From: Himantopus leucocephalus
Lineage: Eukaryota > Chordata > Aves > Charadriiformes > Recurvirostridae
Direction of reading: 5' to 3'
Assembly (NCBI GenBank): GCA_003993805.1
Contig: RSEF01000003.1
Span: 79,722,339-79,786,338, forward strand
Length of the DNA: 64,000 nucleotides
Shown here piece after piece: positions 47,757 to 62,400 of this stretch; position 1 is the stretch's first letter; the number at the start of each line of letters is the position of its first letter. The translations under genes were made by a program, and so were the position numbers. The notes beneath the pieces were generated by a model. That model was given only the letters and a program-made list of their open reading frames with translations. It was not told the origin of the DNA and did not search any database.

Positions 47757-47875
47757 GTTAGGCACTTAATGCCTTAACTTAAAAAAAAGATACAGGCATA
47801 TCTGAAAAGCTCAGTAGGTGCCTGTTTCTACACCTTTGGAAGTTGTTAAACCTTTAAAATCCAGCCCTTGGTCTG
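47757..47875 (+). repeat. Ancient 'taggcacctaa' palindromic repeat fragment
   Basis: Contains 'gttaggcacttaatgcctta', 'cagtaggtgcctgtttctac' and 'acctttaaaatccagccctt'. The order resembles a widespread sauropsid repeat with arms of the form 'ttaggtgcctaa' and an end like 'ctttgaaaatctggccc'. Degenerate; family not assigned. Confidence 0.35.
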
Positions 47876-49487
47876 TGTATTTCTTCCCTACATGTGTGAT
47901 GGGGGCGATGACACCTCCCCACCTGAGAAGAGGGCCTTTAGACTGGCCTTTTCAGTCTTTAAACTGGATAAACAGTGGAGCATGACATTGCAATACAATA
48001 TCAGCTGTTAGATGTGTCTGGCTACAGCAGGATTTTCTCAAGGTCTGTTTGTTTTGCTGAGATTTGTGAGCAATCATCACTGACATTTAATTGAAACTGA
48101 GACTGTGAAGTTTGCGAAGTTTTTCACAATATAAAATAATATTTTCTTTTTGTATTTTATGTAAATATCTCCACATCTCTTCTGGCAGCTAAGCACAATT
48201 CCCCTCATGAAAACATTTTAGGACATGGAAATGAGAACTGTGCCAGTTTTATGCCCCAGAAACATGCACTCTTCTTCTTCTCACTAGATGGAGGTCCAGT
48301 GCCATGAAAACTGTAGCTTTCTTGATTCTTTGTGTTAGTGAAATGAATGCCACAGTGACCTAGACAAAGCTTAACAGTGTATCCGTATTCTCAATAGAGG
48401 ATACAGATAAAGGAATGCATATTTATAAATCTGTTAAAGGCTATAATGCCCTCTGGTAATAAAACACTTAGAAAAGGCAATGTAAAAAATGCCATAAAGT
48501 TGTAAAGATTTAGATGCAGATGTTTAGATGCAATGAAGATTTTACAAAATCCAGTTGTACTGAATGAATTTCTTTTGGCAAAAGCAGAGCTATCTAATAG
48601 ATCACATCTGCCTGGTTGATGCTGCATTAATCCTGACAGTAAATTGCTGTAACTAATCTGTTTTAATTAGGGAGAGTAAGGACTGCCATTTATTTTGCTT
48701 TTCAGCTTTTTTCAGTAATCATCCTGCAGTGCCGGTGCATTTAACACTCATCAGTCCTGGCACCAGAACCAAAGGAGGTAAGACCTTTCTTGAGCGGTAC
48801 TTTCCAGTTGCACCATTGAGTTCTGTTTAACCTCCCACAGTCTTGCAGCGGCTTTGCCTTTCACTTCCCAGAAAGTCTGCATCCCCTTTGACCTCTTTAA
48901 AAATACCTTCTTATTGTCATGTTAGACTTCTCTGAGAATCATTTATAGGACAGAAAATATAAAAACAGAATAAAGATTCAAGCAAATAGGGAATGAGTTG
49001 GAATTTTTATGATGTTATTTCGCAATCCAATGTCCTGTTAAGGGTGGATGGGCCGGTGCTTTAGGTGATGGGAGAAAGGGGTCCGACTTCTCCCTGTCCT
49101 CCAGACTTTATGAGAGCTCAAATCATTTCAGTGCAAGCATACATAGGATGTTAGTGTGTAAAATACCATTAAGGTCTGGTATTTAACCAGCCGAGTTCAA
49201 AATCTAGATCTTGAACATCGAACGTTTCTTACCCTGGCAGTGACCATAACATCTTACAAAACTCTTCACGTCTACAACTCTCAGTGATAGCAGTATTTTC
49301 CTGGTGAATGCTGGGTGGAACACACCCAGTTCATGCCCAAACCCTCAAAGATTTCACAAATTTGCGGCCCTTAGTATTTTGCCTAATGCTTCTGCCTATT
49401 CTGGACTTGTTCATTTTTTAAAGATGTTTCAATCTCATCTGTGCGAAGAATGCTGCTTGTCGTGAATTTCCTTGTAATTCATCTACA

Positions 49488-49526
49488 GTGGGACTTAGAT
49501 ACATAAACATAGGTGCTTAGTGCCAC
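49488..49526 (+). repeat. Possible 'taggtgcctaa' repeat fragment
   Basis: gtgggacttagatacataaa followed by cataggtgcttagtgcc resembles the same sauropsid repeat family as at 47.8 kb. Very short, weak call. Confidence 0.25.
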
Positions 49527-49529
49527 TGG

Positions 49530-52500
49530 AGAGACCTTTGGTTACCATGTCATCGATGGGGAGCAGGCAGACACAACACAGTACGTTTGGAGATGTGTGT
49601 TTTCCTGGAGAGGCACCTGGAGGCAAGATGGGATACCACCAGACATCTAAACCAGCACCATGTACCTATGTTGGGGCACCTAAATTGCTTTTCTTTGCAC
49701 AATAAAGGAAATCAAAGACCTGATGAAGAATCATGTATTCGGCTTAGGAGCCTGGCATCTGAAAATTTACTGCAACAGTGCTAAATGCTTTTTTAGTCAT
49801 CTCCCTTGGTGGAGGTAACTGTAGGAGTTGCCTCATGTGTAAACTGGGAGCCTCCGTACTTGACAGAGGTGAAAAGAAATAACTTGCAGTTTATGAGGTG
49901 CTGGGCTACCAAGGAAATATTGGCTGAGTAAACATTGTCATTAAAACAACCTAAGTAGGCAGCTCCACATCTCTGTCTGGGATGTTTCAGCCCCGCCAAA
50001 TCCCATGGAGTCTGCAGCAGACTCAGTGCTCACTGCAAGGTCAGGGCTCAAGTTATGAGCTGTGAAAAATTTGTTTGCTTTGGAAATTTGGGTAAAATGG
50101 GTAAAAAAGCATTTAATAATAAAGAGGAGCAGGGATGCTTCAATTTACAATCCGTTTAGGCCTCAATTCCTAAAAAAAAAATTATTGTTATATAATTTTT
50201 GCATTGACCCCTTTGCCAAGTCCCTTCCCCACATTATTTTTGATGCCTGCTAATTTTAACCAGGTTTGAAAAAGGGTAGAGTACTCAAGGATGTTTATGT
50301 TCCTACTAGTCTAATGGAAATAAATATCAGGATAAAGGAGAAATTTATGACCCCTTTGAGGAAGGCACGGCTCAGTCATTGTAATTCTCTTCCATAACAA
50401 CCTCCTGGCTAATAAGGCATGCACATAACAGGTTGGCCTATCCACATGGACCCAGCTCCAGATGAGTCATAGTCACTGATTTCTTTTTCCCAGTGGGTGT
50501 ATTATAAGTGCGTGTGGACAAGCTGGGGTGAGAAGCAGCACAGGGGTAAGAGACATACTATAAATTAATGTTTCCAGGCATCTTTTGTTTCTCTGTTCGT
50601 GGAACATTTTATTTTCTTATTGCTTCAACCAGTCACTCTCATGTTTACTCATAAGTTTTCTCTCTTGCCGATTATACCGTATTTACTTTTAAACAGTGGA
50701 TATTTTCCATGATTTAAAATGTAAGTCTACTCTCAAAAATGCAGATCACGCAGGAGCTACTTGACTATGAAGGCAGGCTTAGAGTTTTTCTAGGTAATAG
50801 CACAGTTATTCTTAGTGCTATATGAATTATCTTTGGCACGACATATACCACACATATGCCTATAAAAGAGAAAACTTCTAAAGTTTTTCAGAGATAGTCA
50901 AGGTATCTTAGTTTTTATGACCCATTTCCAGTTGCTAAGACTATATTTTTTAAAATTATCCTGAATCCATTGTGTCTTTTTCCAGATTTATTCTTTAGCC
51001 AATGAATATGAATTATAATATTATCTTTATCAAATAAACTAGTCATACCTTGCCAGTTATTAATTATAAAAGAATGAAAATTTATGAAAAGCAAAGTCTT
51101 CGTTGTTTTTGACTCTGCTTAACAAATCACTTGCTCAAATATGAGACCTATAAAGTGGGGTAGCACATTATTAAGATCAATATTAAAAGAATCACTTTAA
51201 ACAAAATAAAAAAAAAAATGTTTTCTACACAGTGGAGAAAATGCTGATGACCTAAAACATGAGATTACAGGATTACTAATTTTAAAAATAAATTTTCAAA
51301 ACCCCATTAAAATATACACCTAGCCTGAGCGGTCTGAAAGTCGTTAGAACTATCCCAAAACTCAGATAAAACGTATGATAAAAAATGGGAATTATTTCAT
51401 CAAAGGTCATCTGAGATAAATACACCCATCTCCACAAAACATTCTCTATATAAAGTGTTAATAACCTTAAAAGGTTTCTTTTACACAAGAAGGAGCCATT
51501 GTACAGGACCCATGTGGAGCTTACATCACCACCACCTCCTGCTGAGGTCTGAAGTCCAACACAAAAGCCCAAGCACCTAGCTCATGTTGCTGGAAAGCAG
51601 TTGGATTTCATTTCTGGTTTTTATGGCATGGTTCCCCAGACTATTATGAAGATAGAGAGAATTACCAGAACAGTGGGTGAAATCCAGTGGAGAAATAATA
51701 CTACAGCAATAATGGAGAAAACTGAGATGTTTTTCTTCCGATATAGTGCAATTTCTTGGCATGCTCACATCAAGGGGAAATGTGTGGTCTGGTCCCTAGT
51801 CCCAGGAAGTTTTGGAGTCCCAGATATTGGAATACCCCTTAGCACAGTCTTTGAAACACTAAATTCTCTTAATTAAACATAGTACACTTAGGTGTATAAA
51901 AGAATGAAAGAATAAAAAGTTATTGGGAATTTAACTTACAAAAATTGTTCTGCGATTAAAGTAGCACTCTGTATCCTGTGCTCCTCCAAACACCTACCAG
52001 GGAAATGTTAAAAGCTGGAAAACCAGAAAAATTCAGCATTCAGGTCTCCCTCATGCCCCTTGAGATGCTGTGAAATAGGTTTTTACCATAGAAAAACCTA
52101 TGAAACACCTCATTTTTTTAATAAGAAGTTATACGATTTACATTCAAAGAATGTTTTCATTATATATTCTGTCATGCTGCTTCTTACTCTTCTTCAGTTC
52201 ACTTTAGGCCAGAAAGGTTTAATTTCCTCTGTTGACACAGAAATGGAGCTAGCCTGTCAATGAATGTGCAAGGCGAATCTCCAGAGAAGGGAATGCAATT
52301 ATGTTGAGTAACATTGTTTTACTTTGTTTGTGGTAAATATAAAGGCTTATGATGCCAAAGGACTGCAGTATAGTTGCGCAAAGATTGAGTATGAATGATA
52401 AAAGAAATAGAAAATCTAGCTGGGGTATATACTGAGCCTCTGTTTTTCCCAGTTGCTATAGTAATGTTTGGCACCTCTGTTAGCTGTTCCGGCAAGCTCT

Positions 52501-55500
52501 CTTACACGATGTCCCTGGGAGATTTGTCAGTTCAGGAAGACTGGGAACAATGAGCCTGCCTCGGATCTGGAGATAGACCTCATTAGCTTTGAGGATTAGA
52601 CACAATACCTAGCACAGACACAGGTAATCAGCATACAAAGGTGGAGAGGAATCCCAGGATGCTTTTAATGAGGCCACCCAGCCTGGATACTGCATTGCTC
52701 TTCGGCACTCCAAAAGTTGTAACGCTAGTGGGTGACCCTACTCAAACTGCCATCCTAATAATAGCTGCTCATGTTTAAGCCTAGACTAAACCAGCTCAAA
52801 GTCTTCTACAACTTTGGGGGAGTTGCACTGATATTCAGAGGACCACAAAAAATGTTAAGTACCAAAAGGTTGCTTTTTGCTACCAAATCAAGTCCTTGGA
52901 CCATTTTTTTGCTCCGGGAAGTGCAGCTTCCAGAGGACTTCAACAGGAGCAGCTCTTTGCAGGTGTTGGTCTTTTCCTTTTGTCTTTTCACTGTCAACTA
53001 AATTGTCAGCGTTTCTCTGATGTTCTGGGTAGGATGAGAAAGAAGTGGCATGCAGCACCGCCAGTATTCCTGCCTGGCTTGTGGTGTCGATTTTTTTCTT
53101 AATAACCAAGTCTTTGGCTGAGTCAGTGACAATATCAGGTATTTTATGAAAGACAAGGTATGTTTCAGTTTCTCTGTGCTGTAGAGAAGCATCCCCCCAA
53201 CTTGAATGAAACTGCTGGAGACTTCAAAAGCGGAATACTAACAAAAGCTACAGTAGTAATAAAAAAGATCTTTTAGTTCTTGCTGTAGTTTTTAACTTTT
53301 TTAAATCTCATGACTGAGGTCTTACAATTTTGGACTCTCTGCCATTGCCCATACTCCTTAAATTTATATTTTTTAAAGTTCCTTGGCAAGTTGACAGGAA
53401 AATCAGTGAGGGAAAAGGGATTTTGAAACCTCTGCTGTTAGAGCGGGCTGCAGTTCCCTCCTTCCCCCCCAGAATTCCATTCCCTTTTAATATTTTGTGT
53501 GTGTGTACACAGACCTGCCTGGAGTCCTAGTAAACTTCTTGGGAGTGCTGTATTTATAGTAATTGCACTATAACTCTGAATTAATTAACACTGCACATGT
53601 GAAAAGGTGAGAATCTGTGAATTCACAAATGACAATTTGCAAATAGATCCTTTTTGTTCTCGAGAAGCATGTGCTCAGTGAGTAGGAAAGTTAAAGCTTT
53701 GACTGCTTTGGGTTTCTCCATGAAGAGCCTAACCAAAGGTTTAGGGAGCAGTTGAACCCAAACCAGAGATTTCAGGTAGGGCTTACGTTCCTTCAAGTGT
53801 GGTTAATAGTAACTCTGTGCATAGGGGACTGTTTTTAAGAACGTTAGTTAGCAGTCAGCTGATAATTATAATCTTTGTCAGGAACCATGACAACCCCTAA
53901 GATTTCAGGAATGCAAAACTGACTTTAACTTGGACCTGTCCACTTGGATCTCTCTATTTTGGATCTGGTTTATGTTGTGCTGGCATTTTTCTCATGCACG
54001 CTTGCTCATAAGGGGTAGTCAGTCAAGGGATTAATACAAGTAAGAGCTTATAAAGTCTAATCTAATTTTTTTTTCTCTTACAATGATTTCAGGTGGATAT
54101 GCTCCATGATATAGCTGTCTGATGACCAAAGCGGTGTTAGTATTGCTAAAAGGAAAAAAGGCAGGAATGTGGGGTTGGGCCTTCTGGTGGGGCAGCACAG
54201 ACTTTAAAGTCTAGTTACATAGGAAACCAGAAGGAAAATGGTCAATGAATGAAGGTTATTAAGAAAGAAACTAAGAAAGAGGTCACATGGAAGAAGTTTT
54301 CTTCACTTGATGAGGATCATAAAGACATTGCGTGGGAAATCAGTTATACAAAGAGTTGTAAAATGAAGGGTATCTTACTAGCTCTGTAATGGAGGAGACA
54401 GAGTTAGAGAAATGTTTTATAAGATAAAGCACTGGGGAGTAGACTATAGTCCTGACTGCTCCAGACCATCATTTCTGGAGCTAGTGAGGTACAAAACACA
54501 TCCTGTCATCCTAGGCAGCACTTGCAAATTGAGGTGGGAAAGGTTTCGGAAGAAGCTGATTGAGTCCCAGTGAAAGCTTCAAAGTAGCAAAGAAGTTGAG
54601 AAGCTCTATCTGAACAGCTTTATTTTGTATGTTATAGGTTTCAGATCCCTCTCGCAAAATGACTATCCGTTTGTTTCAATGAGGGCATACTCCTGCAGAA
54701 GAGGATGGTAAATCAATTCAGACCAAAGCATCTTGCTGAGGAGGAATGGGCCAATGGCATTCTAGAAAACTGGGGGAACTATCACCAATTTAGGGCTTTT
54801 AGTTAGTTTGCAATTTTTAGGGTAAAAATCCTTGCCAGAAGATACTAAAGCTTTGAAAACTCATACCAGACTGGAAGAAGACGAGTTGGGCTTTTGCAAA
54901 TATTAGATGTCTGACAATTTCACAAATATGAAAACAAATATGCTGTGTAGGTATCGAAATTACAGCGTCCTCAGTGCTCCTGTCAGGATCCTCTAATGTC
55001 CTTTCTGCTTTATATGGACTGAGAGCAGTCGAAGAGAGTAAGCAACACAGAGTGAACAAGGGCAGAGATAAACATCCAATATCTAAAACTCAGACACATT
55101 TGCAGGATTTTCAGATAATTGTAGGTATAGAAATTTTAAAATATTTCCTACCTGTACCTCTTCCCACTGCTCCCCATGCTTTTCATGGTTTCACCTGAAC
55201 AAGTACCTGTGTTTAAAACTGGCTCTATTTACAGTCTTGGACTTCTTTTTATCTTTAACCTGGTTGTATTAGAAAGCTTTTCCTTTCAGCATTTGCTTTT
55301 TGAATTGCACAAGTTGAACAGATGTTGTCTTTTTTCTTTTTTCTTTAAAAACAATTGCCAATTACCTGGACATCTGCAGTCCATACTGCCTATTACCGGA
55401 GCCTGCTCTCATCCTGGCAATCAAGAGTGCGATGTAGCCCAAGGTAGAACACTTGCCTGTGAAGAAACCTAATTGACTCTCCAGAAAATGTGCAATAAAT

Positions 55501-55620
55501 GCTAAGACTGTAACTAAGATGCACTTGGAATGCTGCTCAGAAAATATTTTTGTTAATGGTTTACTGATTTCATTAATGAAGATTTCCTGCTTAACTGCCT
55601 TTCTTATGCTGGTATTATGA
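49530..55620. other. Unique AT-rich sequence, no gene seen
   Basis: Long AT-rich, CpG-poor single-copy stretch. Open frames are short, and no transposon, RNA gene or regulatory cluster stands out. Confidence 0.5.
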
Positions 55621-55627
55621 TGGAGAG

Positions 55628-55674
55628 AGCCAGATCATCTTGCTGCTGCTGATGATCATCTTGCTGATCTGGCT
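55628..55674. repeat. Short inverted repeat with internal direct repeat
   Basis: Perfect 10-bp arms AGCCAGATCA (55628-55637) and TGATCTGGCT (55665-55674) enclose 27 bp. A 13-bp direct repeat GATCATCTTGCTG occurs at 55633-55645 and 55654-55666. It could fold as a small hairpin or derive from local slippage. Confidence 0.85.
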
Positions 55675-58600
55675 GGAATTAAACTTTTTTTTAAAAAAAA
55701 ATCAGTCAGTTGATGTGTCTTACTGCAGACCTGTGTTACTTTAGTGCCAGCAGTGGGGACAGAGTGAGAACAAAAGGCCCAAATGGGAAGGGAAGAAGAC
55801 TACATAAACCACTCATAAAACCGCCCTTCAGGCTCTTTAAACACTGCCTCTGATACTGTCTGCCTGTATGTAGCAACCAATTTGTAACAGAAGCTATTTA
55901 TTATAATATTCATAATTTGTTTTTACCCACAAATCATGTAAACCAGGCCATACTCTGTTCAGCTTTGCTAACTGTAGCTAGATCTCAGGACAGGAAAAAA
56001 GAAGAGGGTTTGGTAAACATTCAAGAAGTGAAAGACCTGCTACAGAAGAGTACTGTGGTTAGAGAAATCTAAAAAGCCGTGTCAAGTCTTGACTAAGCAA
56101 CACCAGTGTGTCCTGTGCTCACGGAAAAGGCCTGACGTGGTACAGGCCAACTCCCTCTGCCTGCACCTGAGCTGGGTGATGAGCGTGAGCTATCTGACTT
56201 GAGTACGTGGATTCCCTTCTGGTGGAGATGAAAGTGCAAGAAAGGGGAAGGGGAAGGTGGGAAGAAAGATGATGCGCATGTCTGGAGGTTGTCCTGACAT
56301 GGGGCTGGGTACAGATATGCCTATAGGGCTCACCCAAACTGAGAAGCTTAGGGTGCTGCCTGAATCTTCTCATTTAGGTAGAACTGCTCATGTCCACTGC
56401 GTGGTTTGGTGACTGGGCTTAACACGGCCATCTCAACAGACACGATTGCAAAAGAGGAGGGAGGGAATCAAGGGAGGGATATCATCTGCCTAAATTTGGT
56501 GCCCAACTTGTGCCATCATTTCAGATGCAGTACTCCTAGGGCATGTGCATAAGATCCCCGAGTTACTGGTGAAGGAGATCTCTTGGAAGTTCTCCAGAGG
56601 CCAGCTAAGGACCTACAAATAACACTGGTGATTGAAATGTTAGATTGCCAATAAGAACTTGCTGTAAATCAGTATAAATTTTAGATCTGTTCTAATGTAT
56701 GTTTGTTCCCAAGAACAAAATAAAGCTGAAGTGTGAGGCGATAGAATTCCATAATCAGACACCACTACTAAGCATCCGATCATTCACAACACCGAGCTCT
56801 AGAACCAACGCACCTTTTACAAACTATCTTCTAAAATGTTATTTCTGCTTGTTGCACAGCCTGTTTGGAATAGAAACCCAGTTTGGGGACTAAATGCTTC
56901 ACATGCATTGAAACCAGCTGGATCTGAAGTTTGTTAACACCTGTTTGGAAGATGGGTTGTGTATGGCTTGGAGAGAATTGCAAGAAGCTGCACTAGAAAT
57001 GAGGGATGGTCAGTTATGTAAAGTTATAGGAAGCTTAAGAACAGCTGTGAGCAATTACGTTGAGGCTGGAGGAAGATGTAGGAGGAGGGACAGAGAACTG
57101 TTGTGGATAATCAGAGCTGTAAAGGCTTTAGGCTGAACATACTTAGTTGAAAGTATTTAGTATTTTTCTGAAATTTTAAGGAGGCCCTTATAATCTGGAA
57201 GGGTGTGCATTTGTTCAGTAGAACTCAATAAGGCACAGAATGGGTTGTTTGACTGAAATGAGATTTTATGTTCTACTTAGGCCTTTTCCTAGAAAGGTGT
57301 TGACAGCAAAAGCCTTGTTTTGTTGCCCAAACTAGTAGGGTTTGGATAGGATGGAAACAAATGCGAAGGAATGATATTACCCCACTCCAAAATTAGAATC
57401 CAGTTAAGAAAATGGGAAAACACTTACTGCCAGGAACAAATGTTCTCATATACAAAAGGACATGAAAAATTGTTTTTCATTTTAGTTCAGATGTATTTTA
57501 AATACATTTTTATTATTGCATTTTGTTACATCTTTAAGGAGGAGCTTTATAATAGAACCGTGCTTAATAGTAGAAATGTCATTGTAGGTTAAAAGGTACA
57601 ACTGAATAAGTGACTTGAAATTGGTTTTCATTAATTTTAATGTGAACTGAACATCAATTGCCTCTGTAAGTCTTGCCTGAAGCTTGGTTATCCTTGTCCT
57701 ACACATTTTCTCCTTGAGTATACTAAACTTTTAATTTTCAGGTAATAGTCACCACTTTTCAATTGTTGCTATTTTCATTATCTGCTTTTTTTTTTGGGGG
57801 GTGGGGGGTGTTGTTTCCCTGCATGCCAGAAAAGTCTTAATTATATCAGACTTTGGAGGGGACTTTGGATCTCAGATTTTATGGTAAATATACTACTGCA
57901 TTGCCAGCAGGTTTTTTATTCACTTAATCTTTCTTCTTTTCTTCTATATAAGAATGCCAGATCTCTAGATGCCGAATTGTGAGTGCGTCCCATTAGCTCT
58001 AGAAAAGGCCTTTTCTACTATATTAGCAATAAACTGGCAGATTTCAGTTAGAGCATGTTCTGTTGCCTGCTTTAGAGTTTTTCTGTTTTTCTTCCCAGAA
58101 ATCTGGGCGATTGGCTTAAAGAGTGAGACACTGGACTTACTGTCCTAGTAGTCACAGGATTAATCACAGGAGACTTCAAAAAATTATTTTGGTGATGATG
58201 TAGTCCAGCTGTTCCTTTAGTGAATACTCAAGGCCACTTAGAATCCATTTTTCTCATCCACTTTTCCAATATATTGCTTTATCTAGGCTAGGTTTATGTA
58301 CTTCTTAGCGTTAGTTCTATTGTCCACCAGGCCTCAGTTGTTTATTTCTCTGCAGTTTTACATGGGATATAGCGATGGTTCCAAGCTGTGATTTAAGCAG
58401 TACGATCCAACCAGAATATGGGAATTTTCTTTCACTTTAGTAAATACTCAATGTAGTTTGTTTACTCAATACCACAAAAACTGCATCCAAGCAAAACTTA
58501 ATTAGATGCTCTGCCAGGAAAAACCTATGAGAAGAGATGAATGGAGAACAGCTGGTTCTGTCAGATGTTGCAGGCCTCAGATCTACAAAGGTAAGAGAAG

Positions 58601-59390
58601 TGTGACTGGCTTATTTCCACCAGGAGAGTAAATAGGTGAACAAGCATGGATCTTTCACCCAGGTTATCTTATCTAATAAGACAGAGGGAAGGCAAGCTTA
58701 TTTGCTGGTAAGTCAACTTGAAGCTCGTGTGCCAGGTTCTTGCGATTTCATTATGTCAACAGACTTCTGACCACAGAGTTTCTCCTATGTCAGGGACGTT
58801 TAATTTTTTAAAAAAATTTCTTAACACAAATATGTATACTAAACAGGTTTTTATAGGGTTTTTTGGTTGTTTTTGTTGTTCATGCAGTCCTAAAATGCAT
58901 TGTATTCTGGGGTGCCCAAGTCTTGATCCTTCTACTTTATATATTTTTACTACATTTAGATTGTCATAACTTTGTTTGGAAGAGCCGTTATGTTGCAAAC
59001 CTCCCTTTCCTCTCCTCCCTCAACACTCAAAATGGCAGCTGCTCCTTCAACTTGCTTTTTCCATGGCTACACATTGTTGCTGCCATCCCCTGCATGGAAA
59101 GCTGTCATTTGGTTCCTGGTATGTGGCACTTGATTAAGTTTGTGATGTTGTGGAACTTGGAATAAGCCGGAGTATCACTGGCTGAGAGAAGCAGCTGTGC
59201 TTTGTCGTAAAGGCAATTTCTCACCTGTGAAATACTCCAACTATTGGGACATACTCCTGTCCCAGTTTACCATTATCTTGCACATAATTATTCTTTATTC
59301 ATCACCTCAAGGAAGAAATTGTGTGCTGAGCTGGCTTCAGCCAGTTCTTCCAATACAATAGAAAGGAAATGGCAAAACTGCTTTCTACTT
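55675..59390. other. Unique AT-rich sequence, no gene seen
   Basis: No gene or element recognised. A T/G-rich stretch lies near 57787-57810. Confidence 0.5.
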
Positions 59391-59391
59391 T

Positions 59392-59426
59392 GTTTTTTTT
59401 TTTTTTGTTGTTGTGGTTTTTTTTTT
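59392..59426 (+). repeat. T-rich low-complexity run
   Basis: Two T-runs separated by gttgttgtgg, a simple low-complexity stretch. Confidence 0.9.
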
Positions 59427-62400
59427 AATTACTCCAGAATTAGCATTAAATTCAAGAGACCAGTAAATTCTGTTCAGCAGTGAGAAAACGAGTGGTTAAA
59501 ACTATGTCAGCTCTGGTGCAGTAACATAAGTAACGTACTGGGCTGATGTAGAAGATCAGCCTCTGAGGCTGGTATAGTTGCAAAGCAAATGCCTTGTGTT
59601 GACAGACTGGCTGTCACTGAGACTGCCTTGAGGATGACATCTGAGAACATCCAATACAAACATGTTACGGTGGTCCATAACTGATTTACTTTGTAGCTTG
59701 CCCCATTCTTCAGGCAATCCTATTGTACTTACATCCCACCATGGTTGTGACAAGCAGCCTCTTGACTGAAGTTTAAGCCTTTGGTAGTAAATTTTTTTCT
59801 CCCTACAGTGAGGTTTTGTGTGGTTCTGCAATGTGACAAATATGTTAACATATGCAGAACAATGCTTCCAGTCCTGGCAGACATTTACTGTGTCCATAAT
59901 GTCAATAAGGACAAACTTCTTGCATGCTATGAAGTACTCTAATATGACTATAATGCTACAGCTCGCTGAACTTGCTTTAAATTGACTCTCTGCCGACTGA
60001 TCAGACTATCAAAACCCAAAGAACTGCTCCCTTTGCCTTTTTTAAGAAGGTAAAACACTATTAAGTTCAATGAGGCATGATTAACGTTCAAACATACAGA
60101 AGTGAGAAGTCCATAAAAATGGGATCTTGCACTTAGCTATTATGTCTCACAGGTATTTAGGTGTTTTGGAGAAAATGATTAGGGAGGTGGAAACCGGACT
60201 TCTTTCAGCTTTTCTAAAAAAATTCTCTAGCTGACATCCCATTTAGTGGCCAAATACTGTATTCACATATAATGGCAGCATAACAGTTGCTGAGATTTTC
60301 TATTTATGGCCATATGAGTTTATAATGCCAAGCATAATTTTTATCCTTGCATTTTACGTATTTAAGAGAAAATTAAGTTGACAAAGCCTGTGAAAAAAAC
60401 CTCAATCAAATTGTGTTTCTATGTTGGTAGAATAGCTCTTGAGGAGACAGAATGTTCCCAGAAGATGCTAAAACAAACATGCAAACAGAACTCTAAATTA
60501 GGACCAAGGCAAGAGTTCAAGTGCTTTATTTTCTTTCTGAGAGAGGCAGCTTAACTGTTTGCTTCAAAGATAGAGATCAAATAAATCCAGAAAGTTACAT
60601 TGCCTTCCTGAATCACTGTCTGAAACGTTATACTAAATATGTTGGAATACAAGCTTGAGGTCTCATTCAGGGTAAGCTTTCCACTGTGCAGATAAAAAAG
60701 AAGGCTAACCTTATATATCAGTAAAAATACACCAGAAAAGTTTAAACATGGAAGAAAGAAATGTCTGTATTGATTGGCACTAACTGGCATAGCTTCAGCT
60801 TTAGTCGACGGTGTTAGAGCAATTTTTTATTATCAAAGGGTGCAAGTGTGGTTTTGGATGAGGTTGGCTGAGGTAGCTTTGCAGCAGCAGCTCTTGAAAA
60901 CACAGTAACTCTACATTGCGCACGCGTATGTATGTATGCATACGAGTATTTTGGAGGCGAGAGACTGTAGATTAAGTTCAGCACAGAAGCAGTTTCTATG
61001 GTCTGGTTTAGAGGTCAGAGATACACTAGCAATTTTAACCCCATGACTTTAAGCGTACGTCTGAACTGAATGGCACCTGACAAGTTTCACTCGGAGCAAA
61101 ATGTTTGAAAAAATATGGGAAGGTAATGCATCAGCCTGTGAGGTCTAATACCATCTATAAAAGAGGGTCATAAGACAGGTGGTGGCATGTTGACACTTGT
61201 TGTGTATGACCAAAAGCATATGTACAATGATTAATCTGGGTCAGAGTCAGGCTGTCTGGCAGAAAACTGAGCACAGCTGGGCTGACCACACAGAAGCCAT
61301 TTCTCAAAACCTGGGCTTTGTGCACAGCTGGTTGAGGGTCATGCAATCCCACCTTTCTCAATGGATTCTGATGAAAGAATCAGCCCCAAGCTGACCTAAT
61401 TAAATGTTTACGGTAGGAGGCTGCTGCCTCTAAGATGTATCTGGAATGAGCTACTGGAGGAAATGATAAATCCTGTCTGTAAGCAGAACGTTGTGTGACA
61501 TTCATTGATTTGTCAAAGCTTTCCTGTAGTAACGTGAGTTTGGGGCACAGCAGAGGATGTAACAGGAAGGTTCTGGAAGACATTGCTGTCTGAGTGAAAG
61601 GCAGCTATGATCAGCGTTGGTGCTTCTTCCAGGAAAACCACTGGTCCTCCCAGACCGCAGCATGGTCTCTTAGAACAAATCTATCTACCTTGTCCAGGAT
61701 GCTTTCAGTATAGCTGTGGTAACCACAAGCAGAAAGATGGACATTCAAATGGAGGGATAATTGTGTCTTCAAACCCAAACCCTCATCTGTCAATGCTCTC
61801 ACACAGAACTTCCTTGTAAAAAACTTTTGTTGTAGTCTGGGACAAATGAAAAGCAAACAAAACATTTTCCCCCTAGTTTGAAATGAAAATAAATATTACC
61901 AGGATATTATAATTAATTTGATTAATTCTTGTTGATGTTTGGATGAATACTTTTTACAGAAAATAACTGTGGTTCTTGTATGTTCTTTTTAGGAACAGAT
62001 ACAGTAGCCCTTGTGTATTTTTAAGTAAAGATTTACTAACAAGTTTTGAAAATTCTCAAGGGTTAGATTAATGGTGCACTGCCACCATCAGTGCTGTGAC
62101 AGCATGTTTGGCTCGGCCTGCCTCACCAAAAGAAGTAAAGTAATTCTTCCCTTCCCTTTCACCTACTATTCTGGTAAATCCTAAATCAACAAAGTGGGGA
62201 AGAAGAGAAGAGCTTAAACTGGACATCTAATCTAACAGATTTTTTTTCTGAGTCTCAGCAGCTATTAAGATTATACAAACTCTGGGATGAAGCAATCTAA
62301 GCTCTGACCACTTTGTCGTGCCACTTCTGAGCCTGTAAAGTCCTTTGTGCTTGAACTGTGTTACCACTTACATGGCTATTTCAGAAAAGAGAAGGAAAAA

